A stretch of DNA of 64,000 nucleotides from Zhongshania antarctica (GTDB taxonomy: Bacteria; Pseudomonadota; Gammaproteobacteria; Pseudomonadales; Spongiibacteraceae): contig NZ_JACHHW010000008.1 in NCBI RefSeq assembly GCF_014202945.1, forward strand, positions 124,001-188,000, in the 5' to 3' direction. Each line of letters starts with the position of its first letter. The first letter of the stretch is position 1. Positions 31,425 through 42,207 of the stretch are shown here, one piece after another. The position numbers and the translations under genes were made by a program. The notes under the pieces are model-generated. The model saw only the letters and a list, made by a program, of their open reading frames with translations, did no database searches and had not been told where the DNA came from.

Positions 31425-33005
31425 TTAGTGCCGGAAGTGGCGCATACCGGTAAACGCCATCGCAATGCCGTATTCGTCGGCAGCGGCGATCACTTCTTCG
31501 TCGCGAATTGAGCCGCCAGGCTGGATGACACATTTAATACCGGCAGCGCCCGCATTATCCAAACCGTCCCGGAAGGGGAAGAAGGCGTCAGAGGCCATGA
31601 CCGCTCCGGCCACTTGTAAGCCAGCGTGCTCGGCTTTGATTGCTGCGATGCGGGCCGAGTTGATGCGGCTCATTTGGCCAGCGCCTACGCCGATGGTCTG
31701 ACGGTTCTTGGCGTAGACGATGGCATTGGATTTAACGAACTTAGCAACCTTCCAAGCGAAGATCATATCGTCTATTTCGCTGGGCTCGGGCTGGCGCTTG
31801 GTCACAATCTTAAGGTCGGCGGCGGTAATCATACCCAGATCGCGATCTTGTACTAGCAGGCCGCCATTAACGCGTTTGTAGTCGAAGGCGGGGCTGCTCT
31901 TGTCCCACTGGCCACAGCTAAGTAGGCGCAGATTTTTCTTCTCGGCGATGATGGCCGCAGCTTCTTCGCTAACGGTAGGCGCAATAATGACTTCAACAAA
32001 CTGGCGATCGCAAATTGCTTTGGCAGTGGCGGCGTCGAGTTCGCGGTTAAAGGCGATAATACCGCCAAATGCCGACTCGGGGTCAGTGGCAAAGGCCAGG
32101 TCGTAAGCTTCGCCGATGCCGTTCAAAGAGACCGCGACGCCGCAGGGGTTGGCGTGTTTAACAATAACGCAGGCCGGCTTCACAAAGGACTTAACACATT
32201 CCAGCGCGGCGTCGGTGTCGGCAATATTGTTGTACGACAGGGCTTTGCCTTGCAGCTGAGTTGCGGTGGCAACAGAGGCTTCGCTGGGGTGGCGTTCAAC
32301 GTAAAACGCAGAATCCTGATGGGGGTTTTCGCCGTAGCGCATGTCTTGGGCTTTAATGAACTGGCTATTAAACGTGCGCGGGAATTTTTCAGTGCCACCG
32401 GGCACCAGCCGACCAAAGTAATTGGCAATCATACCGTCATAAGCGGCGGTGTGTTCGTAGGCTTTAATGGCTAAGTCAAAACGGGTGTCGAGATGGGTGC
32501 AGCCGTTACTGGCTTGCAGCTCATCTAGGATAACTTGATAGTCAGTGGCATTAACGACAATGGCCACGTCGCGGTGATTTTTTGCCGCAGCGCGAACCAT
32601 GGTCGGTCCGCCAATATCAATGTTCTCTACTGCGTCTTCTAAGGTGCAACCGGGTTTTGCTACAGTGGCTTCGAAGGGGTAAAGATTAACAATAACCATG
32701 TCGATCGCATCGATGCCGTGCTCGACCATAATGCCGTCATCAATGCCTCGACGACCGAGAATGCCGCCGTGTACCTTGGGGTGCAAGGTCTTAACGCGGC
32801 CATCCATCATTTCGGGGAAACCGGTGTAATCGGATACTTCGGTCACTGCGATGTCATTCTGCTTAAGCAGGGCAAACGTACCGCCAGTAGAGAGTAATTC
32901 AACACCGAGTTTGCTGAGTTCGCGAGCGAATTCAACAATGCCGGATTTGTCGGAAACGCTGATGAGTGCGCGCTTTACGGGACGGGCCTGATTGTCAGTA
33001 GTCAT
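31425..33005 (-). CDS. purH: Bifunctional AICAR transformylase / IMP cyclohydrolase
   Basis: A 526-residue enzyme for the last two steps of IMP synthesis. The N-terminal MGS-like cyclohydrolase half has [29 protein letters not shown] and [19 protein letters not shown]. The C-terminal transformylase has [52 protein letters not shown] and [15 protein letters not shown]. Separated by 61 bases from fis upstream. Confidence 0.97.
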   Translation of the reverse strand: MTTDNQARPVKRALISVSDKSGIVEFARELSKLGVELLSTGGTFALLKQNDIAVTEVSDYTGFPEMMDGRVKTLHPKVHGGILGRRGIDDGIMVEHGIDAIDMVIVNLYPFEATVAKPGCTLEDAVENIDIGGPTMVRAAAKNHRDVAIVVNATDYQVILDELQASNGCTHLDTRFDLAIKAYEHTAAYDGMIANYFGRLVPGGTEKFPRTFNSQFIKAQDMRYGENPHQDSAFYVERHPSEASVATATQLQGKALSYNNIADTDAALECVKSFVKPACVIVKHANPCGVAVSLNGIGEAYDLAFATDPESAFGGIIAFNRELDAATAKAICDRQFVEVIIAPTVSEEAAAIIAEKKNLRLLSCGQWDKSSPAFDYKRVNGGLLVQDRDLGMITAADLKIVTKRQPEPSEIDDMIFAWKVAKFVKSNAIVYAKNRQTIGVGAGQMSRINSARIAAIKAEHAGLQVAGAVMASDAFFPFRDGLDNAGAAGIKCVIQPGGSIRDEEVIAAADEYGIAMAFTGMRHFRH

Positions 33006-33066
33006 GCAGAGAGTGTTACCTTAAGGTTTAAAAAAGTGTACTGAAATTGGTGTTCAGAGCAGCCAA

Positions 33067-33375
33067 TTACAAGAGATCATATTGTTTGAGCTTTTTTCGT
33101 AAGGTGCCGCGATTCAATCCCAGCATTTGCGATGCGCGGGTTTGGTTATTGCGGGTGTAGCGCATTACTTCTTCGAGTAGTGGTGCTTCTACCTCCGATA
33201 AAACCATATTGTAAACATCGCAAACGTCCTGTCCGTCAAGATTGGTCAGGTAGTTGTTGAGGGCTATGGCGACACTGTCACGCAAGGTTTTTGCTTTGCT
33301 AATATCGTCTGCCGAGGGCGTTGGGTTGGCGCTGACCTCGGTCATCACTGCGGTGTCGGTGCTGGTTAAGTTCAT
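33067..33375 (-). CDS. fis: DNA-bending nucleoid protein Fis
   Basis: A 102-residue nucleoid-associated regulator of rRNA synthesis and recombination. The C-terminal [30 protein letters not shown] is diagnostic, and [41 protein letters not shown] is the dimer core. Its start overlaps the dusB stop by 4 bases, the conserved dusB-fis operon. Confidence 0.97.
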   Translation of the reverse strand: MNLTSTDTAVMTEVSANPTPSADDISKAKTLRDSVAIALNNYLTNLDGQDVCDVYNMVLSEVEAPLLEEVMRYTRNNQTRASQMLGLNRGTLRKKLKQYDLL

Positions 33376-34367
33376 GCTGCTGCGTCCTGTAGAGTTTGGC
33401 CGTGCTGTTCAAAGTAGCGATGTACAGCATCTAGTTGTGCACTGGCAGATTCAAGGCGATTGAATTCACTGCGAAAGCCAGTGTTGGCGTCGTGCTCCTG
33501 CAAATACCATGCGCAATGTTTACGCGCGATTCGCAGGCCGTTCTGTTCCCCATAAAAATGATGTAGCGCGCTGAGGTGGCTCAGCATAACTGCTTGTACT
33601 TCTGCTGTGGTCGCGGCCGGTGCCAGAATTCCGGTGTTCAAGTAGCTGGCTATTTCACGGAATAACCATGGTTTACCCTGCGCGCCACGCCCGATCATTA
33701 CGCCGTCGGCGCCGGTGTAATCCAGTACATATTTAGCTTGCTCGGCACTGGTGATATCACCATTGGCGAATACGGGTATGCTAATCGCCTGCTTAATCGC
33801 GGCAATCGTATCGTACTCGGCCATACCCAAATATCGGCATTGTCGAGTACGACCATGCACTGCGAGTGAGCTAATACCGCAATCCTGAGCAAGCTCCGCA
33901 ATGGCTAGGCCATTGCGCTGGTCCGGTGACCACCCAGTGCGAATTTTTAATGTCACTGGAATATCTACTGCCGCAATCACTGCTTTGAGTATTTGCTCAA
34001 CCAGTTCAGGCTCTTTTAATAAAGCTGAACCTGCGGCCCGCTTACACACTTTTTTCGCTGGGCAGCCCATATTGATATCAATGATATCGGCGCCCATCTC
34101 CATGCAACTTCTTGCGGCTTCCGCCATCATGGCTGGCTCGGCACCGGCAATTTGTACCGCGCGGGGTGTATTGTCGTCGTGAGCTAGGCGTAAATGACTT
34201 TTGCGAGTATGCCAAAGTTGCGTGTCGCTAATCACCATTTCCGACACGGTTAAGCCAGCGCCAAATTGCCGGCATAATCTGCGAAAGGGCAGGTCAGTAA
34301 TTCCTGCCATCGGCGCCAATACAGCGCGAGCAGGAAGCTTGTGAGGACCAATCTGGATCATCGCCAT
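33372..34367 (-). CDS. dusB: tRNA-dihydrouridine synthase B
   Basis: A 331-residue flavoenzyme reducing uridine to dihydrouridine in t[32 protein letters not shown] is the FMN-binding opening, [21 protein letters not shown] carries the catalytic Cys, and [18 protein letters not shown] the flavin phosphate loop. First gene of dusB-fis. The 130-base gap before it, after the DUF3426 gene, should hold the fis operon promoter. Confidence 0.96.
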   Translation of the reverse strand: MAMIQIGPHKLPARAVLAPMAGITDLPFRRLCRQFGAGLTVSEMVISDTQLWHTRKSHLRLAHDDNTPRAVQIAGAEPAMMAEAARSCMEMGADIIDINMGCPAKKVCKRAAGSALLKEPELVEQILKAVIAAVDIPVTLKIRTGWSPDQRNGLAIAELAQDCGISSLAVHGRTRQCRYLGMAEYDTIAAIKQAISIPVFANGDITSAEQAKYVLDYTGADGVMIGRGAQGKPWLFREIASYLNTGILAPAATTAEVQAVMLSHLSALHHFYGEQNGLRIARKHCAWYLQEHDANTGFRSEFNRLESASAQLDAVHRYFEQHGQTLQDAAA

Positions 34368-34497
34368 GCCTGAAAAAAAAGGGTGCTTAACAGTGGGAAA
34401 ACAGGGCAGCTATGATACTCGTTTGCTGACTTCACCGGAAGCCTTGCGCTCAGAAAATAACCAACTCTGAGTGTGAAAGAAGTGCACAAATGGGGCT

Positions 34498-35301
34498 TTA
34501 CGGCAGCAGCTGTAACTGGTAGTTCACGGCGGTGGAGCCGGGGTCAACGATTTCTAGCGCAATGTGCACCGGTTGCTGGCTGGCGAGATCTGACAGCGCA
34601 TTGAGTTCTCCAGCCAGGTACTCGCGGGGTTGAAACACCCTGCTGGCAAGGGTTTGGCCATTTATGTCGCTAAAGTGCAGCTTCAGGGCTGGGAAGGGGC
34701 TTGGCTCGGCACTGCGATTTAATAAAATAGTATCGACAATAAGTGCGTTGGCCACGCTAGGGTGTTTGCGAACCAGAAGGTGGGTACTCACTACGTCGCC
34801 CAGTTGGCGCGCTTCTGGCGCTTTGTTCTCGCACAGTAGCGGGTGCAGTGGGCATAGCTGCTGTAAATAGTCACCAGCGGGGCTGGCGAATACAGCGTCC
34901 TTTTGCCAGAGTGCAATTTGCCCGGCCAGTGCCAGTAGGGCAATGAAATTCGCCATCAGCCAAGGCCAGCGTCGGGGCTGGTGACGCGGGCGATGGTGTT
35001 CAAAGTCATGGTTTAGAGTGCTTAAACCGGCAATAAGGTCTAGGGGGGAGTCTGCGGTAGTGTCACTTTCAGTGTGGCTCGTCTCGGCAGGCTCGAGTGC
35101 GGTTTGCTGTGGCTCGGCGGCGGATAAATGCGCTTTTGGCGTGTTTCCCGTTGCCGCATTGAAAATGCTCATGCACACGCCACAACGCACTAAGCCGCCA
35201 GCGGCGTGTAGTTGTTGGGATTTGAGTCGAAAGCGCGTCATGCATTGCGGGCATGACACGCTTTCGACTACGTCAGTCGGTGCTTGGTGTTCGGTAGGCA
35301 T
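34498..35301 (-). CDS. Zinc-ribbon and DUF3426 domain membrane protein
   Basis: A 267-residue protein. The N-terminal MJ0042-type zinc ribbon has CPQCMTRFRLKSQQL and VRCGVCMSIFNA (two CxxC pairs). A Pro/Glu-rich linker precedes a membrane helix (WPWLMANFIALLALAGQIALW, near residue 130). The periplasmic DUF3426 domain follows (HPSVANALIVDTILLNRS, FPALKLHFSDINGQ, REYLAG). Start at 35301; the frame extends upstream into prmA. Members occur between prmA and dusB in many gammaproteobacteria but their role is unknown. Confidence 0.88.
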   Translation of the reverse strand: MPTEHQAPTDVVESVSCPQCMTRFRLKSQQLHAAGGLVRCGVCMSIFNAATGNTPKAHLSAAEPQQTALEPAETSHTESDTTADSPLDLIAGLSTLNHDFEHHRPRHQPRRWPWLMANFIALLALAGQIALWQKDAVFASPAGDYLQQLCPLHPLLCENKAPEARQLGDVVSTHLLVRKHPSVANALIVDTILLNRSAEPSPFPALKLHFSDINGQTLASRVFQPREYLAGELNALSDLASQQPVHIALEIVDPGSTAVNYQLQLLP

Positions 35302-35323
35302 GAGCTCAATGTGCTTAAGTGGT

Positions 35324-36208
35324 TTAGGGTTTCTTTTTGCCGTTAATGCGGACCCATTCGTCCTTGGCATTCAGTTCTAGCGCATTAAACCACTGTCGGT
35401 AGCAGGTCAGCAATTCTTCGGCTTGGCTGTTGAGAATACCTGATAGGCAAATCGGTGCCTCAGGGCTTAGCGCCGCCGCTAAATTCGGCGCCAGAGAGAT
35501 TAGGGGGCCGGCAAGAATATTTGCGATCATCACATCACCGTGCAAATTGCTGGGGATTTGCTCTGGGAGCAGGCAGTCGATACGGTCGTCGTCAATATTA
35601 TTGCGCTGGGCATTGTCGCGGGTTGCGAGCAGTGCTTGAGGGTCGTTATCGATGGCAATGACCCTTTTGGCACCGAGTAGTAACGCTGCAATACCTAAAA
35701 TGCCTGAGCCGCAGCCGTAGTCGATAACGGTTAAGCCGCTGAGATTTTGCTGGTCTAGCCATTGCATGCACAACCAGGTGGTGGGGTGGGTGCCGGTGCC
35801 AAAGGCGAGGCCGGGGTCGAGTAGTAGATTTACTGCGCTGGGGTCTACTGGCTCTCGCCAGCTTGGGCAAATCCAAAGGCGCTCGCCGCACTGAATAGGG
35901 TGGTAGCTGTCCATCCACTCTCGGACCCAGTCGCGGTCTTCCAGTATTTCACTGCGGTGGGGTGGCAGGGCTTTGCCAAATTGGGTTTCTAGGGCGACGA
36001 GGATAGCATCCATGTCAGTGTCAGCGGTGAACAGGCCTGTTACCCGAGTTTGTTGCCACATGGGGGTTTCACCTACGCCGGGCTCGTACACAGGTTGGTC
36101 GGCGTTGTCTTCCATGGTCACGGCGGCGGCGCCTATTTCTAGCAAGGCGTCTTCTAGTGCTGGCGCAGAGGCTGGGTTGGTGTCTAGGCGCAGTTGTAAC
36201 CATGTCAT
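35324..36208 (-). CDS. prmA: Ribosomal protein L11 methyltransferase
   Basis: A 294-residue SAM-dependent methyltransferase that trimethylates L11. WLQLRLDTNPASAPALEDALLEIGA is the substrate-recognition N-domain, LDPGLAFGTGTHPTTWLCMQWL and VIDYGCGSGILGIAALLLGAKRV bind SAM, and MIANILAGPLISLAP is the NxL catalytic region. In the conserved prmA-DUF3426-dusB-fis order; separated from accC by an intrinsic terminator. Confidence 0.96.
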   Translation of the reverse strand: MTWLQLRLDTNPASAPALEDALLEIGAAAVTMEDNADQPVYEPGVGETPMWQQTRVTGLFTADTDMDAILVALETQFGKALPPHRSEILEDRDWVREWMDSYHPIQCGERLWICPSWREPVDPSAVNLLLDPGLAFGTGTHPTTWLCMQWLDQQNLSGLTVIDYGCGSGILGIAALLLGAKRVIAIDNDPQALLATRDNAQRNNIDDDRIDCLLPEQIPSNLHGDVMIANILAGPLISLAPNLAAALSPEAPICLSGILNSQAEELLTCYRQWFNALELNAKDEWVRINGKKKP

Positions 36209-36250
36209 AGGGCTAACTCTTTTTGAAATTTAATGATATCGGCAGAATGT

Positions 36251-36274
36251 AAAAAAGGGGCCGAAGCCCCTTTT
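36251..36274 (-). terminator. Intrinsic terminator of accBC
   Basis: On the minus strand AAAAGGGGC, TTCG loop, GCCCCTTTT then further T: a 9-base stem closed by the C(UUCG)G tetraloop and a T-tract, 20 bases after the accC stop. Read on the plus strand the loop is CGAA, with four T after the stem. Confidence 0.88.
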
Positions 36275-36295
36275 GAGTGTGCAGTTTAAACTATT

Positions 36296-37636
36296 TTACA
36301 GTTTAAGCTTCTTTTCTAGGTAGTGAATACTCACGCCGCCTTCGCGGAATGCGGCATCGCGGACCAAGTCCCGATGTAAGTCGGTGTTGGTGCGAATGCC
36401 GTCTACCACCAGCTCGTCTAATGCATTGCGCATACGGGCAAGGGCGATTTCGCGATTGTCTCCCCAGGTGATGATTTTGGCGATCATCGAGTCGTAATGA
36501 GGGGGGACGGTGTAACCGCTGTAAAGGTGCGAGTCGACCCGTACGCCTAGGCCACCCGGCGCATGGTAGTGCTTAATCAAACCTGGGCAGGGCATAAAGG
36601 TTTTGGGATCTTCGGCATTTATCCGGCACTCAAAGGCGTGGCCTTTGATTTTGATGTCGTCCTGAGTAAGGGACAGCTTCTCGCCGCCAGCAATTAAGAG
36701 CTGCTGCTTGATAAGATCGACACCGGTTACCATTTCGCTGACAGGGTGCTCAACCTGAATACGGGTATTCATCTCGATAAAGAAGAATTGGCCGTTTTCG
36801 TAGAGGAATTCGAAGGTGCCCGCGCCACGGTAATTAATGGCAATACAGGCATCAACACAAGACTTGGCGACTTGGGCGCGAATCTCGTCGGGAATACCCG
36901 GTGCTGGCGCTTCTTCTAATACCTTCTGGTGACGACGTTGCAAAGAGCAGTCGCGGTCGCCTAGGTGAATAGCGCTTCCTTGGCCGTCGGCCAAAACTTG
37001 GATCTCGACGTGGCGGGGGTTTTCGAGAAATTTCTCAATATATACCGTGCCATCGCCAAAGGCGGCGCTGGCTTCGGATTGCGTGACATAAACTGCATTG
37101 AGCAGCGCTGCCTCGCTATGAACTACTCGCATACCGCGACCGCCGCCGCCAGCAGCTGCTTTAATGATGACCGGGTAACCGATGCGCTTGGCTACCTTTA
37201 AAGTGTGTTCATTATCGTCGGTGATCGGGCCATCTGAGCCAGGTACGGTTGGTACACCGGCCTTTTTCATGGCTTTTATCGCAGAAACCTTGTCGCCCAT
37301 CATGCGAATAAGGTCGGGCGTGGGGCCGATAAAGACAAAACCACTCTTTTCAACTTGTTCTGCGAAGTCGGCGTTCTCGGCGAGAAAACCGTAGCCGGGA
37401 TGAATGGCGACGGCGTCGGTAACTTCGGCGGCGCTGATAATGGCTGGAATATTGAGATAGCTCGCGGTCGATGGCGCGGGGCCAATACACACGGACTCGT
37501 CAGCTAGGCGGACATGCATCAGGTCGCGGTCAGCGGCTGAGTGCACTGCTACCGTTTTAATACCCAATTCTTTGCAGGCGCGCAAAATCCGCAGGGCAAT
37601 TTCACCACGGTTGGCAATGACGACTTTTTTAAGCAT
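36296..37636 (-). CDS. accC: Acetyl-CoA carboxylase, biotin carboxylase subunit
   Basis: A 446-residue ATP-grasp enzyme carboxylating the biotin on AccB, first step of fatty-acid synthesis. [51 protein letters not shown] (ATP glycine loop), [22 protein letters not shown] and [20 protein letters not shown] are all intact. Length matches E. coli AccC (449). It follows accB by 47 bases. Confidence 0.98.
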   Translation of the reverse strand: MLKKVVIANRGEIALRILRACKELGIKTVAVHSAADRDLMHVRLADESVCIGPAPSTASYLNIPAIISAAEVTDAVAIHPGYGFLAENADFAEQVEKSGFVFIGPTPDLIRMMGDKVSAIKAMKKAGVPTVPGSDGPITDDNEHTLKVAKRIGYPVIIKAAAGGGGRGMRVVHSEAALLNAVYVTQSEASAAFGDGTVYIEKFLENPRHVEIQVLADGQGSAIHLGDRDCSLQRRHQKVLEEAPAPGIPDEIRAQVAKSCVDACIAINYRGAGTFEFLYENGQFFFIEMNTRIQVEHPVSEMVTGVDLIKQQLLIAGGEKLSLTQDDIKIKGHAFECRINAEDPKTFMPCPGLIKHYHAPGGLGVRVDSHLYSGYTVPPHYDSMIAKIITWGDNREIALARMRNALDELVVDGIRTNTDLHRDLVRDAAFREGGVSIHYLEKKLKL

Positions 37637-37683
37637 TTGGAATCAATTCCTCTTTTGGTGCTTTGATCGTAGTTATGCCGGTG

Positions 37684-38142
37684 TTACACAATGGTGATCA
37701 AGGGCTGGTCAAATTCCACGGGCTCAGCGTCGTCAACCAAAATGGCCTCGATTACGCCAGACTTGTCTGCTTCAATTTGGTTCATCATTTTCATGGCTTC
37801 AACGATGCAGATGACATCGCCAGCTTTGACGTGCTGACCAACTTCAACAAAGGCGGGTGAAGACGGTGAAGGTGAGCGGTAGAACGTACCGACCATGGGC
37901 GACTTGATTAAATGACCGCTTGGGCCTTGCGCTTCAACTGGAGCTGCTGCAGCGGCCGGTGCTGGGGCCGCTGGCTGTGGCGCGTATTGCATTGGCTGTT
38001 GCATATACTGCGGCGCCATCATGCCTTTGGCGGCGCTGTTGCGGCTGATGCGCACAGACTCTTCGCCTTCTTTAATCTCGAGCTCGTCGATATTCGATTC
38101 TTCGAGTAACTCGATAAGCTTTTTTACTTTTCTAATATCCAT
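37684..38142 (-). CDS. accB: Acetyl-CoA carboxylase biotin carboxyl carrier protein
   Basis: A 152-residue biotin carrier. The C-terminal biotinyl domain has [12 protein letters not shown] with the biotinylated Lys, and the [22 protein letters not shown] 'thumb'-bearing segment. An Ala/Pro-rich linker (residues ~45-75) joins it to the N-terminal helix [23 protein letters not shown]. First gene of accBC, 38 bases after aroQ. Confidence 0.98.
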   Translation of the reverse strand: MDIRKVKKLIELLEESNIDELEIKEGEESVRISRNSAAKGMMAPQYMQQPMQYAPQPAAPAPAAAAAPVEAQGPSGHLIKSPMVGTFYRSPSPSSPAFVEVGQHVKAGDVICIVEAMKMMNQIEADKSGVIEAILVDDAEPVEFDQPLITIV

Positions 38143-38180
38143 AGTAACTCTCTTTAATGTGAGTGAAGTGATTAGTCTTG

Positions 38181-38621
38181 TTATTCGTTTAACTGGCTTA
38201 TTGCAGCTTGCAGGGCATATTCATAGCCTGCTGCAGCCAAGCCGCAGATGACGCCCTGGGCAATATCTGAAAAATAGGAATGATGACGAAAACTGTCCCG
38301 CGCGTGCACATTGGATAAGTGCACTTCAATAAAGGGGATGTCTACTGCCAGCAGGGCATCGCGCAGGGCAATACTGGTATGGGTAAAGGCCGCGGGATTA
38401 AAAATAATAAAGTTGATGCCTTCCGGGCGCGCCAAGTGGATGCGTTCAATTAGCTCGTATTCGGCATTGCTTTGCATTGATTGCAAATGATGCCCGGCCG
38501 CCTTGGCGGATAGCTGTAACCTAGTGTCAATATCGGCAAGCGTGGCGCTACCGTAAACGCCGGGTTCGCGACTGCCGAGGAGGTTGAGATTGGGGCCGTG
38601 AAGTACGAGTATCGATGCCAT
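38181..38621 (-). CDS. aroQ: 3-dehydroquinate dehydratase, type II
   Basis: A 146-residue shikimate-pathway enzyme. [20 protein letters not shown] contains the catalytic Arg and Tyr, [16 protein letters not shown] the conserved Asn/His, and [20 protein letters not shown] the second His region. Upstream of accB as in Pseudomonas, probably in one transcript. Confidence 0.97.
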   Translation of the reverse strand: MASILVLHGPNLNLLGSREPGVYGSATLADIDTRLQLSAKAAGHHLQSMQSNAEYELIERIHLARPEGINFIIFNPAAFTHTSIALRDALLAVDIPFIEVHLSNVHARDSFRHHSYFSDIAQGVICGLAAAGYEYALQAAISQLNE

Positions 38622-38765
38622 AGGTCACTGCTATATTGCTTAATTCAGGTTATGCGCAGATTGTGCCTTATTTGGTTTTATGAGTCCAACGCATCCCGTG
38701 AATTTTTTAAGATAGCGTGCAGTTAGCCGCAAGTTTGCAGAAGATGGCCGGAATTTTGTGCTCTC

Positions 38766-38788
38766 CAGTGTTTTCGGTGCTAACACTG
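38766..38788. terminator. Hairpin after dsbD
   Basis: CAGTGTT (38766-38772) pairs with AACACTG (38782-38788) around a 9-base loop, between dsbD (end 38807) and the aroQ start side. A second register pairs GTTTTC with GAAAAC on the minus strand. No clean T-tract on the minus strand, so terminator activity is uncertain. Confidence 0.35.
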
Positions 38789-38806
38789 AAAACGGCTAAT
38801 ATCGCT

Positions 38807-40495
38807 CTAAGTTGACTCTTCAAGCAAGCGAAGGAGCATGGACTTGCTTAAGACCTGCGGCAAGACGATGGGGCTGGCAGAGAGATCGGCTGGGAAATAT
38901 ATATAGAGTGGAATACCGTTGCGCTGGTAATCGGCCAGCAGTTGGGTGATGGCAGGATCATAGCGCGTCCAATCGGCTGTGACATAGTGAACATTGTGAA
39001 GAATGAAGGCGGCGCGAATCGTGTCGGTGTGCAACACTAGCGCTTCATTGGCGGCGCAGGTTATACACCAGTCGGCGGTAACATCTAAAAACACATTTTG
39101 GCCGCTTTCGCGCAGGCGCTGAATTTGGCTGCTATCAAAGCCTGTCACATTAGCGTTATTCTCAATCGGCTTGTTGAGGCCGATCAGCATAAGGCTTAGT
39201 GCCCCAATGTAGGCGACAATGGCCAGTATTTTCGCCGCCAGGCCTTGCCTGTAGAGCCAGAGACCAAAACCAATTAGCAGCCAGGCAGATAAAATAAGTG
39301 CCATGCCGTTCGCGCCGGTTTGGCGACCGACCACCCAGCTTAACCAAACGGCGGTGGCGAGTAGGGGGAAGGCGAGTAGCTGGCGGAGCGTGATCATCCA
39401 TTGCCCCGGTTTTGGAAGGCGACGCAAGCCAGCGGGGAATAGTGTTAACAACAACACCGGCAGTGCCATGCCGATACCGATGAAGCCAAACACGAGCAGT
39501 GAAATGGCGGGTGTTTGGCTGGCGGCAAAGCCCACGGCCGTGCCCATAAAGGGCGCTGTGCAGGGACTGGCGACCACGGTGGCGAGCACGCCAGTGAAAA
39601 AACTGCCGCTATAACCCGATTGCCGACTAAGGTCGCCGCCTATATTCATCCAGCTGCCGCCAATCTCAAATACACCGAGTAAGTTCAGCGACAGCACAAA
39701 GAACAGGCTGGCGAGTAGGGCGACAAACCACGGTGTTTGCAGTTGAAAGCCCCAGCCGATGGCTTGCCCAGCTTGTTGCAGCGCGACTAATACTCCGGCC
39801 ACCGCAACAAAGCTCAAGACCACGCCAGCGCTGTACGCGATGCCGTGGCTGGCGGGACTGCCGCTGCGGGCATTCGCGAAGCTCAGCACCTTGAGGCCCA
39901 ATACCGGGAAGACGCAGGGCATTAAATTGAGAATAGCACCGCCGAGTGCGGCAAAAATTAAGATGAGCCAAAGTGTTGGTACATCTGCGGTGGCGGGCAG
40001 GGGGCTAATCTTCTTGGGCGCGCTCGTTTTTTCAATTAGCTGGCTGATCGGATCAATACGGTAGTGCTGGGTTTGGGGCGGATAGCATAGCCCGGCATCG
40101 GCGCAGCCTTGTGAGGTAATGCTCAGTGTAAAGGGTTGGCTGGGTATATCGCTGATCGCGATAGACGTATTGTGATAGTAAACTTCGGTTTCGCCAAAAT
40201 AAGGGTCTTGTTTGACTTTGCCGGGTTCAAAGCGGGTACTAATCGCCGCAGGCTTGCCATCAACGCTGGCGCTTAGCTGGAAACGCTCGCGATAGAGGTA
40301 ATAGCCCTCGGTTATTTGCCAGCCAAGCAATAAATTATCGTTATTCCACTGGAGGTCTGATTGGTAGGCCTGTTCCACGGGCAAAAAGCTAGGATTGCTG
40401 TCGCCAAAGCTTTGCGGCGTGGCATTAAAAAAATCCTGACTATGGGCGTTGACACCGAAGACCAGAAAAATAAGCGATAATAAAAGTGGTTTCAT
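38807..40495 (-). CDS. dsbD: Thiol:disulfide interchange protein DsbD
   Basis: A 562-residue inner-membrane protein carrying electrons from cytoplasmic thioredoxin to periplasmic reductases. Signal peptide MKPLLLSLIFLVFGVNAHS; periplasmic alpha domain with CADAGLCYPP; eight-helix core with MPCVFPVLGLKVLSF and VVASPCTAPFMGTAVGF (the two membrane cysteines); C-terminal thioredoxin-like domain with DWCITC. I start at 40495; thirteen extra residues upstream precede the signal. Transcribed toward aroQ in the conserved dsbD-aroQ-accBC order. Confidence 0.95.
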   Translation of the reverse strand: MKPLLLSLIFLVFGVNAHSQDFFNATPQSFGDSNPSFLPVEQAYQSDLQWNNDNLLLGWQITEGYYLYRERFQLSASVDGKPAAISTRFEPGKVKQDPYFGETEVYYHNTSIAISDIPSQPFTLSITSQGCADAGLCYPPQTQHYRIDPISQLIEKTSAPKKISPLPATADVPTLWLILIFAALGGAILNLMPCVFPVLGLKVLSFANARSGSPASHGIAYSAGVVLSFVAVAGVLVALQQAGQAIGWGFQLQTPWFVALLASLFFVLSLNLLGVFEIGGSWMNIGGDLSRQSGYSGSFFTGVLATVVASPCTAPFMGTAVGFAASQTPAISLLVFGFIGIGMALPVLLLTLFPAGLRRLPKPGQWMITLRQLLAFPLLATAVWLSWVVGRQTGANGMALILSAWLLIGFGLWLYRQGLAAKILAIVAYIGALSLMLIGLNKPIENNANVTGFDSSQIQRLRESGQNVFLDVTADWCITCAANEALVLHTDTIRAAFILHNVHYVTADWTRYDPAITQLLADYQRNGIPLYIYFPADLSASPIVLPQVLSKSMLLRLLEEST

Positions 40496-40666
40496 AAATA
40501 CAATCACTGCTGTGGTGGCGTTATGATACGCCATAATTAGTTGTTTCGATGCTGAAGTTCACATTGCTAGCGAGTTTACAGGTATTGCTCGGAAGGGTTA
40601 AGTTCAGGCTATGTTGTTCGAATAATTGTGTCGCCGAAAAGCAAGCGGCGGCGTATTGGAGGGTTT

Positions 40667-41173
40667 GTGAGTTGTAAGTGGATGAGTGTTGGCGGCTTGG
40701 CCGCGCTGTTATTCAGCGCTGTACTACAGGCTCAGCCCGATCAAATTACGGTAGAAAACGCCTATGTGCGTGGCTTGCCGCCAAGCCAACGCAATACGGC
40801 GGCGTTTTTTAGTGTGCACAATCACCGTGGTCAAGAGGTTCGGATTGTGGCCGGTGATAGTGATGCCGCCGAGCGCTTGGAAATACATGGTCATCAGCAT
40901 CGTAATGGCATGATGTCGATGCAGCGCGAGGATGCGGTCACCGCGCCGGCCAACGGCGAGTTTGTTTTTGCGCCCGGCGCCTACCATTTAATGTTAATTA
41001 ATTTAACAAGACCGCTGGCAGACGGTGACCGGGTGAAATTTACCCTTAAAACCGCTGAAGGTGAAATTCTTGCCATTGATGCGCCGGTAATTAGTGTGCT
41101 CAAACCCGCGCCCAGCGCAAACACCACATCTAGCTCCACAATGAGCCCGACTGAACACACAGGAATGCACTAA
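40667..41173 (+). CDS. PCu(A)C-type periplasmic copper chaperone
   Basis: About 168 residues: signal peptide (MSVGGLAALLFSAVLQAQ) and a cupredoxin-like copper chaperone domain. The Cu(I) motif H(M)x10Mx21HxM is represented by EIHGHQHRNGMMSMQ and APGAYHLMLIN. Such proteins deliver copper to cytochrome oxidase Cu-A in the periplasm. The start is unsettled: GTG at 40667 has GGAGGG four bases upstream; ATG at 40682 is too far from it; an earlier GTG at 40628 is unlikely. The stop overlaps the DUF2333 start (TAATG). Confidence 0.87.
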   Translation: MSCKWMSVGGLAALLFSAVLQAQPDQITVENAYVRGLPPSQRNTAAFFSVHNHRGQEVRIVAGDSDAAERLEIHGHQHRNGMMSMQREDAVTAPANGEFVFAPGAYHLMLINLTRPLADGDRVKFTLKTAEGEILAIDAPVISVLKPAPSANTTSSSTMSPTEHTGMH

Positions 41174-42207
41174 TGATTGAAAAGATAAAAGACCTAGTCG
41201 CTAGGGCCAAAGAGAGTGCGCAAGACTGGCTCGGCAATGGGCTTGCATTAAAAATCGCTGCCGTTGTCGTGCCAGTCTATCTCGTGATTGTGATGATATT
41301 TGGTGTGTATTGGAGCTTTACGCCGGATATACCCAATACCCAGTATCTGCAAAAAGACGCCAAAATGGGTGTTATTGGCAGCGCAACAACCTCAGCATTA
41401 ATTGATGTTACTGAAACATTGCTCGACAAGCCGGGCGGTTTTATTAGTAATGATATAAGCCCGCCAGGCATTTTTATGGACGATATGCCTGCGTGGGAAT
41501 ACGGAGTGCTCATTCAGGTTAGAGACCTGAGCCGCGCCATGCGCGAGAACTTTAGTCGCTCGCAGTCGCAATCCCAAGAAGATGGCGACTTGGCCAAGGC
41601 CGAGCCGCGCTTCAGCTTCTCTAATAATAGCTGGGCGGTACCCGCTTCTGAGTCGGAATACCGGCAGGGCATTAAATTCCTTAAGGCTTATCGCAGCCGC
41701 TTGGCTGATGTAGATCAGCCTCAGGCCCAGTTTTACGCCCGCGCCGATAATCTGCGCTATTGGCTGGCAGGCGTGGAGTCGCGTTTAGGGAGCTTGTCGC
41801 AGCGCTTGAGTGCCAGTGTTGGGCGGCCGCGTTTGAACACTGATTTAGCCAACGACGCCAATGCACGGCAGTCTACGCCGGCATCGACTGAGTTGCAGAT
41901 AAAAACCCCATGGCTGGAAATTGATAATGTATTTTACGAATCCCGCGGCACGGCTTGGGCGCTGATTTGCTTCCTGAAGGCGGTCGAGGTGGATTTTGCC
42001 GATGTATTGGCCAATAAAAATGCGAGTGTGAGTTTGCGACAAATAATTCGTGAACTAGAGGGAACCCAACAGGCAATGTTCAGCCCAATGGTTCTCAATG
42101 GCAGTGGTTTTGGGTTTTTAGCCAACCATTCACTGGTGATGGCGTCTTATATTAGCCGCGCCAATGGTGCTATAACTGATTTACGTGACTTGTTATCTCA
42201 AGGATAA
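41173..42207 (+). CDS. DUF2333 family membrane protein
   Basis: A 344-residue protein of unknown function with one N-terminal membrane helix (LKIAAVVVPVYLVIVMIFGVYW, residues ~25-46) and a large periplasmic domain. Family pattern: LLDKPGGFISNDISPPGIFMDDMPAWEYGVLIQVRDLSRAMRENFSRSQSQS, ARADNLRYWLAGVESRLGSLSQRLSASVG and a YESRGTAWALICFLKAVEVDF block near the C-terminus. It sits between a copper chaperone and a YajG-like lipoprotein gene in one operon, suggesting an envelope role. Confidence 0.88.
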   Translation: MIEKIKDLVARAKESAQDWLGNGLALKIAAVVVPVYLVIVMIFGVYWSFTPDIPNTQYLQKDAKMGVIGSATTSALIDVTETLLDKPGGFISNDISPPGIFMDDMPAWEYGVLIQVRDLSRAMRENFSRSQSQSQEDGDLAKAEPRFSFSNNSWAVPASESEYRQGIKFLKAYRSRLADVDQPQAQFYARADNLRYWLAGVESRLGSLSQRLSASVGRPRLNTDLANDANARQSTPASTELQIKTPWLEIDNVFYESRGTAWALICFLKAVEVDFADVLANKNASVSLRQIIRELEGTQQAMFSPMVLNGSGFGFLANHSLVMASYISRANGAITDLRDLLSQG